A stretch of DNA of 6,502 nt from Acidimicrobiaceae bacterium (lineage in GTDB: Bacteria > Actinomycetota > Acidimicrobiia > Acidimicrobiales > RAAP-2): assembly GCA_030838245.1 (NCBI GenBank), contig JAUTXB010000197.1, positions 1 through 6,502 on the forward strand, in the 5' to 3' direction. This document shows positions 1-5,238 of the stretch, piece by piece; within the stretch, counting starts at the first letter, position 1, and each line of letters begins with the position of its first letter. The position numbers and the translations under genes were made by a program. The notes under the pieces were generated by a model. The model was not told the DNA's origin. It saw nothing but the letters and a program-made list of their open reading frames with translations, and did no database searches.

Positions 1-144
1 TACCAAAAACCTAGCGGCACACCGCCGGGTCAGACTTGGACGTTGCCACTGCTGTCGACACCTCCTCGTGACCTCTGGGTGAGGGCTGAGGCTTCTGATG
101 GCCAGCCCGCCGGTACCCTCGGCCGTAGTAAAGAGTGGTGGTGA
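1..144 (+). CDS. Possible 3' end of an unidentified gene (5' end outside window)
   Basis: Reading frame 1 is open from the first base to a TGA at 142-144, giving a 47-residue tail. It contains short protein-like stretches such as TWTLPL and LWVRAEASDGQ and ends in KEWW. Of the other two plus-strand frames, one stops almost at once and the other within about 80 bases. The 71-nt gap to the nitroreductase start would be a normal intergenic distance. I do not recognise the protein. Third-position GC is only moderate, weaker than in the confident genes here, so this may be non-coding upstream DNA. A run of 47 open codons is not significant by itself in a GC-rich genome. Confidence 0.33.
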   Translation, partial: YQKPSGTPPGQTWTLPLLSTPPRDLWVRAEASDGQPAGTLGRSKEWW

Positions 145-204
145 GAATCCGGTCGGTTGCCGACAGCGCACGACGGATGATTCGCGACCATCATCGACGC
201 AAAC

Positions 205-210
205 GAGGAG
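205..210 (+). promoter_or_regulatory. Ribosome binding site of the nitroreductase gene
   Basis: GAGGAG lies 5 nt before the ATG at 216. It decides the start: the same frame is open further upstream to about 135, but no comparable purine-rich site precedes that GTG, and the first 27 residues of the longer reading are arginine-rich and unlike a nitroreductase N-terminus. Confidence 0.7.
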
Positions 211-215
211 ACGCA

Positions 216-878
216 ATGGACATCTACGAGGCGCTCTATACGACACGGGCCATGCGACGGGTGCGACCGGACCCGATCCCGCTCGAGTCACAGGCCAGGA
301 TCCTCGACGCCGCCATCCGCGCTCCGAGCGGTGGCAACACCCAGAACTGGCGGTTCCTGCTGGTCGACGACCCCGGCGTCAAGGCCCGGATCGGGCCCCA
401 CTACAAGGACAGCATCGACCAGCTGTGGAAGACCATCTATGCCGACAGGCTGGCTGCGGCGGCGGCCGACCCCGAGGCCGAGTCGAGCATCCAGATGGTC
501 AAGGTCCAGCGCTCGGCCCAGTGGCTGGCCGACCATTTCGAGGACGTTCCCCTCTTCCTCTTCGCTTTCGTGCAGGGCGACTCGAGCGGGGGGTCCATCT
601 TCCCCGCCGTCTGGAGCGCCCAACTGGCCGCTCGGGCTGAAGGCATCGGCAGCTCGCTCACCTCGGTCCTCGGGGCCTTCTACCCCAAGGAGACATTGGA
701 GATCCTCGGTGTGCCCGAGGGCAAGGGATGGATCATGTCCTGTTGCGTCAGCTTCGGGTACCCCACCGGACGCTGGGGCGTGGCGGCACGGCGACCCGTC
801 CAGGAGGTGGCCTACCGGAACCGGTGGGGTGGTTCGATCGGCGTCGAGGTCAACGAACCACTCTGGACGGCGGACTGA
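216..878 (+). CDS. Nitroreductase family protein (FMN-dependent)
   Basis: This is a 220-residue protein of the nitroreductase fold, which uses FMN and NAD(P)H to reduce nitro groups, quinones or other substrates. The physiological substrate cannot be read from sequence. The N-terminus has the family pattern: a short helix, then TTRAMRRVRPDPIP (residues 9-22), whose arginines typically contact the FMN phosphate. This is followed by APSGGNTQNWRFLLV (36-50), with Ser38, Asn41 and Gln43 at usual flavin-contact positions. A second flavin-side block, AVWSAQLAARAEGIGSS, covers 131-147, and GYPTGRWGVAARRP (181-194) is the expected C-terminal FMN-binding segment. Length is normal for a single-domain member. 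The tail EVAYRNRWGG resembles uncharacterised actinobacterial homologues. It is a cytoplasmic enzyme with no signal peptide, probably a homodimer as in the family. The ATG at 216 has a good Shine-Dalgarno. No partner gene is obvious; the next gene is a tRNA. Confidence 0.92.
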   Translation: MDIYEALYTTRAMRRVRPDPIPLESQARILDAAIRAPSGGNTQNWRFLLVDDPGVKARIGPHYKDSIDQLWKTIYADRLAAAAADPEAESSIQMVKVQRSAQWLADHFEDVPLFLFAFVQGDSSGGSIFPAVWSAQLAARAEGIGSSLTSVLGAFYPKETLEILGVPEGKGWIMSCCVSFGYPTGRWGVAARRPVQEVAYRNRWGGSIGVEVNEPLWTAD

Positions 879-928
879 CCCCGTTGCCGCTCTAAGAGCC
901 GGTTCCGGCCGCGACGACCGGTGTGCCC

Positions 929-934
929 TAGAGT
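929..934 (+). promoter_or_regulatory. Possible -10 element of the tRNA-Gly gene
   Basis: TAGAGT fits the actinobacterial -10 consensus TANNNT. It lies about 46 bp upstream of the first tRNA base, in the gap after the nitroreductase stop, and would give a 5' leader of roughly 40 nt for RNase P removal. I found no convincing -35 hexamer at 16-18 bp spacing, so this is tentative. Confidence 0.3.
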
Positions 935-980
935 GTGATTCCTCGTCGGCGACGACGGTCCCCGGCCGGACGTCACCCAT

Positions 981-1051
981 GCGGGCGTAGCTCAATGGTA
1001 GAGCCCCAGCCTTCCAAGCTGGTGGTGCGGGTTCGATCCCCGTCGCCCGCT
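981..1051 (+). tRNA. tRNA-Gly, anticodon UCC
   Basis: A complete cloverleaf can be drawn by hand. The acceptor stem GCGGGCG (981-987) pairs perfectly with CGCCCGC (1044-1050), and the discriminator base is T1051. The D stem is GCTC/GAGC (990-993, 1001-1004) with loop AATGGTA. The anticodon stem is CCAGC/GCTGG (1006-1010, 1018-1022) with loop CTTCCAA, placing anticodon TCC at 1013-1015. The variable region is 4 nt. The T arm is 1027-1043 with loop TTCGATC. The 3' CCA is not encoded. Anticodon UCC and discriminator U fit glycine; it decodes GGA and GGG. No repeat of its 3' end is visible elsewhere in the window, so there is no sign of an integrated element using it as an attachment site. Confidence 0.97.
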
Positions 1052-1122
1052 CTCGCGTTTTCCCTGGCCAATGGCGGGTTTCCCTCGTCGATTCCTGGGA
1101 CTCACAGCAAGGTTGGGCCCAC

Positions 1123-2535
1123 ATGTCGACTTCTGCGGAGCGGGGCGGAGCCCTACGGCGAGGCCGGCGAACCCTGCTGCTTCTTTTCTCTGCGGTCACG
1201 CTCATGGCCACGTGTGCGGGATCGCTCTCGGTCGTTGCCCCCACCTCAGCCGGTGCGGCTTCGAAGCCATCGACACCCGACCGGGTCACCTCCCTCCCGG
1301 GTCTGGGCGCGGTTGGATCCCAGTTCGCCGGCTACTCGTCTGTCAACCAGACGTCCTGCAGCGACCTGCGCTGTACCGGCAGGGGAGACGCCGGGCTCTT
1401 CTACTGGTTCGTCGGAAAGTCAGGCGGAGGGTACGCGTCGGCACCGACCATCCTGTGGACGAACGGCGGCCCCGGATCGACCAGCTTCTGGGGCTTCTTC
1501 ACCGAGAACGGCCCCTACGTCGTGTCGAAGGGGGGAACGCTGCAGAAGCGTCCGATGGGCTGGAACAACACTGCGAACTACCTGATGTTCGAGCAGCCCC
1601 TGGGTGTGGGACTGTCCTTCGCCCCCCCGTCCCAGCAACCCGCCGACGTTCAGCAGGGCGTCGACCAGTGGTACGCGGCCCTGGTCCATTTCCTCAGCCT
1701 TCACCCCGAGGTCGCCGCCAACCCGATCATCCTGGCCGGCGAGTCCTATGGGGGGACCTACGACGCGCTCCTGGCCAAGGCCATTCTCGATGGCAATGCT
1801 CGTGCCGGACGTCAAGTCGTCCATCTGGGCGGGGTGGTGATCGCCGCCGGTTGGGTGGACCCGGTGGTCCAGCAGTCCATGGACACGACCTACGCGCTCA
1901 CCCACGGGCTGATCACCAATGCGGACAAAACCCGCCTGGATCAGACCTTCGCTCAGTGCCAAGCCGCGGTGGCGGCGCAGACGCCGTCCTCGGCGAAGGC
2001 CAACGACCAGTGCGCCAAGATCAAGACGGCCATCGGCGACATCAGCGGCCTGTACCTGCTGAACATCGCCGGAGCGGACGATCCGCCGACCGACCCCATG
2101 ATCGCCTATCTGAACCGGGCCGACGTGCGCTCGGCCATCCATGCCAAGCCATCGGGGAAGTTCGGTCTCTTCGCCGAGAGCATCGGCTCGCGCTACGTGG
2201 TCGGCCTGCAGGACTCGTATCTGTCGACCGTCCAGGCCGTGCTCGACCAAGGCGTCCCGGTCATGGTCGTCACCGGCCTGAACGACGCCACCGACGTGAA
2301 CGTCCTCGGTACCGGGGCGTGGCTCGATCTCCTCCAGGGATCCCGCGCCTCCACCTTCCAGTCAGCGCCGACCACCCAATGGAAGGGCGGAACCGGCAAC
2401 CACGTCCTCGGCTACCTGCAAGAGGGCGGTGGGCTCAGCTGGGTGAAGGTGCTCGACGCCGGTCACCTGGTTGTGCTCGATCAACCCCTTCTCATCAACC
2501 TCATACAGAACAAGCTGCTGGGTCCGACCAAGTAG
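1123..2535 (+). CDS. Secreted serine carboxypeptidase, peptidase family S10
   Basis: This 470-residue alpha/beta-hydrolase enzyme is related to carboxypeptidase Y and plant serine carboxypeptidases, which release C-terminal residues from peptides, usually at acidic pH. The N-terminus is a Sec-type signal: a basic stretch (RRGRR, 12-16), a hydrophobic core (about 17-38) and a likely signal peptidase site near Ala-Gly-Ala-Ala (43-46). The mature protein should be exported. The oxyanion-hole motif is WTNGGPGST (112-120). The nucleophile is Ser208 in GESYGGTY (206-213). The aspartate is probably Asp388 in VVTGLNDATDVNVLG, aligned by eye with the yeast GDKD motif. The histidine is His448 in DAGHLVVLDQP. 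Cys79/Cys84 and Cys279/Cys297 could form disulfides. Cys31 is preceded by L-M-A-T, a poor lipobox, so lipidation is unlikely. A modest AAGG lies 10 nt before the ATG. No promoter is obvious in the 71 nt after the tRNA. Length is normal for the family. Confidence 0.95.
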   Translation: MSTSAERGGALRRGRRTLLLLFSAVTLMATCAGSLSVVAPTSAGAASKPSTPDRVTSLPGLGAVGSQFAGYSSVNQTSCSDLRCTGRGDAGLFYWFVGKSGGGYASAPTILWTNGGPGSTSFWGFFTENGPYVVSKGGTLQKRPMGWNNTANYLMFEQPLGVGLSFAPPSQQPADVQQGVDQWYAALVHFLSLHPEVAANPIILAGESYGGTYDALLAKAILDGNARAGRQVVHLGGVVIAAGWVDPVVQQSMDTTYALTHGLITNADKTRLDQTFAQCQAAVAAQTPSSAKANDQCAKIKTAIGDISGLYLLNIAGADDPPTDPMIAYLNRADVRSAIHAKPSGKFGLFAESIGSRYVVGLQDSYLSTVQAVLDQGVPVMVVTGLNDATDVNVLGTGAWLDLLQGSRASTFQSAPTTQWKGGTGNHVLGYLQEGGGLSWVKVLDAGHLVVLDQPLLINLIQNKLLGPTK

Positions 2536-2572
2536 CCCGACCGCGCCTGAACATGGCACGAGGAAGAGTGGC

Positions 2573-2839
2573 TTATGCCGCTCGACTCGCCCGTATCCTC
2601 TGACGCTCCCGTTCGGACATCCCGCCCCACCATCCAAGGATCAATGGATCGACGACGGCGTATTCGGCACACTGGGGCCTGACCGGGCACCGATCGCAGA
2701 GCCGTCTGGCCCGTTCGTACGGCTCGCCTCCACGACCGGCAAAGAAGGTCTCGATCGGCTCGCCGCAACAGGCTCCTCGATCCATCCACCTCGGTCGCCC
2801 TTGGTCGGAGGACGGTAGATCGGCTCCGCTTGGCTTCAT
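2573..2839 (-). CDS. WhiB-family iron-sulfur transcription factor
   Basis: WhiB-like proteins bind a [4Fe-4S] cluster through four cysteines and regulate transcription in actinobacteria, often by contacting the sigma factor. In this 88-residue reading the signature is RGACCGEPIETFF, then CDRCPVRPQC, then GWWGGMSERERQRIR. The ligands are most likely Cys24, Cys48, Cys51 and Cys57. Cys25 is an adjacent extra cysteine; the spacing from Cys24 to the FF pair matches other WhiB proteins. GWWGG followed by a basic C-terminus is the conserved beta-turn and DNA-contact region. The start is uncertain: ATG at 2839, ATG at 2860 and TTG at 2911 are all in frame, and only the TTG has a partial AGG-type site upstream. 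I chose 2839 because it gives a usual short leader before the first cysteine. The gene converges on the S10 peptidase gene with 37 bp between stops. Which Wbl subclass it belongs to cannot be told. Confidence 0.9.
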   Translation of the reverse strand: MKPSGADLPSSDQGRPRWMDRGACCGEPIETFFAGRGGEPYERARRLCDRCPVRPQCAEYAVVDPLILGWWGGMSERERQRIRASRAA

Positions 2840-2944
2840 CAGCCCGCGGACAACGGCCATATCGCCGTAGGCGGCAGGGTCAAGACGGCCAGGGGCGGGC
2901 CGGAGGCCCAAACCGGCCGCCTGACGTTCGAAGCGGGAGCGACA

Positions 2945-2956
2945 GAGCGAACGCTC
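2945..2956. repeat. Short inverted repeat upstream of the whiB-like gene
   Basis: GAGCG-AA-CGCTC has two perfect 5-bp arms around 2 bp. It lies 34 bp upstream of the longest possible whiB start (2911) and about 106 bp upstream of the preferred start, in the otherwise empty 2912-3097 gap. It could be an operator half-site pair, but short GC-rich palindromes occur often by chance. I saw no clear -10/-35 pair in this gap on either strand. Confidence 0.25.
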
Positions 2957-3097
2957 ATAGGGGAGTACAACGAGCCAACGACGTACACCTTGTGCTCGCT
3001 CTCGCGTCGAAGCGGCGGAGCGGCGGTCAAGCCGGGGACGCCACGCTGTGTGACCACCTCGGTTGACGGCTCAGCACCCATTTGGGATGCCAGCTTC

Positions 3098-3349
3098 TCA
3101 GCGCTCCAGGTTCGCCTCGATGGTCCGTCGCACCGAAGGGTCGGTCTCGCAGGCCCGGATCATGGCTCTGAGGAGGGCCGAGGCGCTCGTCCTCGACTCC
3201 CACGCCGCCTCACGCAACCACTCCCGCTGATGATCGTCGAGGTACAGCGGCAAGTTGTGGGGGCGGCGCTCACGCCCATTGGTGCTCCGGAACGGCTCAG
3301 TCGGTCGGGTGGCGGTTCCTGCGATCTTCTCGGCGATGCCTCGTGTCAT
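3098..3349 (-). CDS. Ribbon-helix-helix-like small protein, probable partner of ParA
   Basis: This 83-residue protein begins inside the stop of the upstream parA gene (overlap ATGA, 4 nt), so translation is probably coupled. Residues 1-30 are basic and low in hydrophobics, like a flexible tail. Residues 31-67 fit a ribbon-helix-helix unit: a short strand (HNLPLYLDD), helix A (QREWLREAAWESR) and helix B starting at TSASALLRAMIRAC. RHH proteins dimerise, insert the paired strands into the DNA major groove, and act as autorepressor and centromere-binding protein in type Ib partition systems (ParG and omega are the model examples). The role here is inferred from size, fold pattern and linkage to parA, because sequence identity to named families cannot be judged by eye. 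It could also be only a repressor, or an antitoxin-like RHH, though no toxin gene is adjacent. Confidence 0.72.
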   Translation of the reverse strand: MTRGIAEKIAGTATRPTEPFRSTNGRERRPHNLPLYLDDHQREWLREAAWESRTSASALLRAMIRACETDPSVRRTIEANLER

Positions 3350-3930
3350 CGCGATCTACGCCTGGTCGCCTTTTTCAATACTGCCGTGTAGGCGTCGAGG
3401 CCTTCCCGGTACAACCTCGCAGCCGGCCCGGCAGCGATTCCCACCCGCTCGGGGATGATTCCCCACACCGGCACCTTTTCCCGCGTCCAACCCTCCACCG
3501 TCTCGGTCAGGTCGTTGGTCCCCAAGCGCGCCGCACAGACCACGATCCCGTAGGGGATGCCGTTCGGAACCATCTCCAAAGTGGCGGCGACCCGGGTGGG
3601 CTCCACGCCTCCGGCTCGGGTCGGGACCACTACTGCATCGGCTCTAGCCAGAGCGGCCTTGACGATCCGCTCGTCGCCGGGCGGCGTGTCCACCACGACC
3701 ACGCTGTCGGAATCGGCCATGGCCCGAGTGACGGTTCTCTCCGAGGGTGCCTCCACCAGATCGACGCCTTCAACCGGGTTGTCCTCGAACCACTCGGCCG
3801 ACGACGCCTGTCGGTCGGCGTCGACCAACAACACCGACGCGTACCCCTGTTCGACGGCCGACGCGGCCAGGTACACGGACGTGGTCGTCTTGCCGACACC
3901 ACCCTTGACGTTGCTCACGACGATGTTCAT
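3346..3930 (-). CDS. parA: ParA/MinD-type ATPase (small, type Ib-like)
   Basis: This 194-residue deviant-Walker ATPase belongs to the ParA family, which positions DNA or protein cargo by ATP-dependent nucleoid binding. The deviant Walker A motif is KGGVGKTT (residues 9-16), with signature Lys9 and catalytic Lys14. The A' region is LLVDADRQASS (34-44) and the Walker B region is VVVVDTPPGD (77-86). There is no N-terminal helix-turn-helix domain, so it resembles the short ParAs of type Ib plasmid systems more than chromosomal Soj, which is usually longer. The RHH-like gene overlaps its 3' end, supporting a ParA plus centromere-binder pair. The start at 3930 is preferred over ATG 3948 because TACACT ends exactly 6 nt before it, giving a leaderless arrangement, while neither start has a good ribosome site. 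Base composition is not obviously different from its neighbours. It is not the usual parAB pair near oriC. Confidence 0.9.
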   Translation of the reverse strand: MNIVVSNVKGGVGKTTTSVYLAASAVEQGYASVLLVDADRQASSAEWFEDNPVEGVDLVEAPSERTVTRAMADSDSVVVVDTPPGDERIVKAALARADAVVVPTRAGGVEPTRVAATLEMVPNGIPYGIVVCAARLGTNDLTETVEGWTREKVPVWGIIPERVGIAAGPAARLYREGLDAYTAVLKKATRRRSR

Positions 3931-3936
3931 AGCCAC

Positions 3937-3942
3937 AGTGTA
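3937..3942 (-). promoter_or_regulatory. -10 element for a leaderless parA transcript
   Basis: On the minus strand TACACT (matching TANNNT) is followed by 6 nt and then the ATG at 3930, so transcription would start at or next to the A of the start codon. Leaderless mRNAs of this geometry are common in actinobacteria. The expected -35 position reads CCCCAT and is not recognisable, which is tolerated in this promoter class. Confidence 0.45.
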
Positions 3943-3958
3943 CGTCATGTACGTACAT
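3939..3958. promoter_or_regulatory. Probable operator/centromere-like site of the parA operon
   Basis: ATGTACGTACAT at 3947-3958 is a perfect 12-bp palindrome. The heptad TGTACGT occurs in direct orientation at 3939-3945 and again inside the palindrome at 3948-3954, 9 bp apart, and its inverse ACGTACA lies at 3951-3957. The site overlaps the parA -10 element and the spacer upstream of it, so a bound protein would block initiation. Repeated short sites just upstream of parA are typical of RHH autorepressor/centromere binding in type Ib systems. The binding protein is inferred to be the RHH-like product of this operon. Confidence 0.5.
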
Positions 3959-3980
3959 CATGGGGGGTCGGCGTACTGCC

Positions 3981-3986
3981 TACGAT
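3981..3986 (+). promoter_or_regulatory. Possible -10 element of the RNA methyltransferase gene
   Basis: TACGAT matches TANNNT and ends 10 nt before the ATG at 3997, which would give a transcript with at most a few untranslated bases. No -35 hexamer is evident. If correct, it excludes the alternative in-frame ATG at 3985, which lies within the element. Confidence 0.4.
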
Positions 3987-3996
3987 GAACAGGGCC

Positions 3997-5238
3997 ATGC
4001 CGCTCATCGAACTTCACATCGGAGCGATCGCCGCCGGCGGTGGCTGTGTAGCTCGGGCCGAGGACGGACGCGTCGTGTTCGTGCGCCACGCCCTTCCCGG
4101 TGAGCGGGTTGCCGCGGCTGTCACGGCCGAGACGACCTCGTTCCTCCGTGCCGATGCCGTGGAGATCCTCGAGGCCTCACCCGACAGGGTCGAGCCACCT
4201 TGTCGCTACGCCGGACCTGGCCGATGCGGGGGCTGCGACTGGCAGCACATCGACCTTGCTGTCCAACGGACCTTGAAAGCCGAGCTCGTCGCCGAGCAAC
4301 TTCGACGCATCGCCTCGGTCGATTCGGGGGTGACCGTCGAAGAGGTGCCAGGCGCACCGATCGGGCTGGGTTGGCGGACCCATGTGCGGTTCGCCGTGGA
4401 CCGGGACGGGCGCGTCGGTCTGCGCCGGCATCGCTCCCACGACATCGAGCCCATCGACCGCTGCCTGATCGCCACGGCCGAAGTGGAGGCGATCGCCGTC
4501 GAGCGGATCCAGTGGCCCGGAGCCAACGAGGTCGACGTGCGGGCATCACCCGACGATGGAGCGCGGGTGGTCTCGGTGAGCTCGGGACGGAAGCGGCTCC
4601 GCGCCGTACCTCGAGTCGACGCCGGCCTGGTAGTCAATGGGCGCACCCGCCACGGGCCCGATTGCGTCCACTTCGACGTCCTTCACCGGTCGTACCGGGT
4701 GACCGCCGGTTCCTTCTGGCAGGTGCACCCCGGCGCTGCCCCTTTGCTGGCGCAGGTCGTCCTCGATGTCCTCGAACCGAAGACGGGTGACCACGTGCTC
4801 GACCTCTTCGCCGGGGTCGGGCTGTTCACCGCCCTCATCGGTGACGCCGTCGGGCCTTCTGGATCCGTGCTGGCCGTCGAGCGCGACCGTCGGGCCTGTG
4901 CCGATGCTCGGCACAACGTCGTCGACTTGGACCAGGTCGAGATTCGCAAGGCAAGCGTCAGCCCCGCCCTGATCGCCGAGCACGTCGGTCGCCCCGACCT
5001 GGTCGTGCTGGATCCCGCCCGTGAGGGAGCCGGCCGCCCGGTCATGGCCGCCCTGGCTGGGCTCGATCCGACGCCGCGACGGATCGCCTACGTATCGTGT
5101 GATCCGGCCTCGTTCGCCCGAGATCTCCGGGTCATGCTCGACGCCGGATGGACGTTGCCCGTCTTACGGGCCTTCGACCTGTTCCCCATGACCGAGCACG
5201 TCGAACTGATCGGCGTGCTCGAGCCCCCGGCTCGCTGA
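3997..5238 (+). CDS. TrmA/RumA-family RNA (uracil-5-)-methyltransferase
   Basis: This 413-residue SAM-dependent enzyme should methylate C5 of a uridine in rRNA or tRNA. The exact target cannot be assigned (RlmD-like 23S rRNA U1939 is one option). Residues 1-67 form a TRAM-like RNA-binding domain. Cys69, Cys77, Cys80 (CRYAGPGRCGGC) and Cys156 (IDRC) match the four [4Fe-4S] ligands of RumA. The methyltransferase domain has motif I VLDLFAGVGLFT (267-278), an acidic SAM contact in VLAVERD (291-297), and the DPAREG motif at 339-344. The nucleophilic Cys368 lies in YVSCDPASFARDL, and FPMTEHVE (396-403) carries the probable general base Glu403. All catalytic elements are present, so the enzyme should be active. 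The frame stays open far upstream, but that region is antisense to parA and is not coding. An alternative start is ATG 3985. The last 75 bp overlap the convergent NUDIX gene. Confidence 0.95.
   Translation: MPLIELHIGAIAAGGGCVARAEDGRVVFVRHALPGERVAAAVTAETTSFLRADAVEILEASPDRVEPPCRYAGPGRCGGCDWQHIDLAVQRTLKAELVAEQLRRIASVDSGVTVEEVPGAPIGLGWRTHVRFAVDRDGRVGLRRHRSHDIEPIDRCLIATAEVEAIAVERIQWPGANEVDVRASPDDGARVVSVSSGRKRLRAVPRVDAGLVVNGRTRHGPDCVHFDVLHRSYRVTAGSFWQVHPGAAPLLAQVVLDVLEPKTGDHVLDLFAGVGLFTALIGDAVGPSGSVLAVERDRRACADARHNVVDLDQVEIRKASVSPALIAEHVGRPDLVVLDPAREGAGRPVMAALAGLDPTPRRIAYVSCDPASFARDLRVMLDAGWTLPVLRAFDLFPMTEHVELIGVLEPPAR

Noticed and set aside
135..215. Longer nitroreductase start at GTG 135
   Set aside because: It would add 27 arginine-rich residues unlike the family N-terminus, whereas ATG 216 has GAGGAG at proper spacing.
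981..1051. tRNA-Gly as an attachment site of an integrated element carrying parA
   Set aside because: No repeat of the tRNA 3' end was found in the window and there is no integrase or excisionase gene; the S10 gene follows directly.
288..1289. 333-codon open frame on the minus strand
   Set aside because: It runs antisense through the nitroreductase gene, the tRNA and the start of the S10 gene, has an arginine- and proline-rich composition without domains, and is typical of a shadow frame in GC-rich DNA.
1071..2603. 510-codon plus-strand frame overlapping the S10 gene
   Set aside because: It is longer than the real gene but shows no motifs and an arginine-rich composition; the 1123-2535 frame contains all S10 catalytic motifs and a signal peptide.
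2839..3081. 80-codon minus-strand frame before whiB as a protein-coding gene
   Set aside because: It has no recognisable domain, no ribosome site was evident, and the composition is shadow-like; only its TGATG junction with a whiB start is notable, and that is recorded as a finding.
3343..3984. Upstream extension of the methyltransferase frame
   Set aside because: It would add over 200 residues that are antisense to parA and its promoter; the TRAM domain begins right after ATG 3997, matching normal family length.
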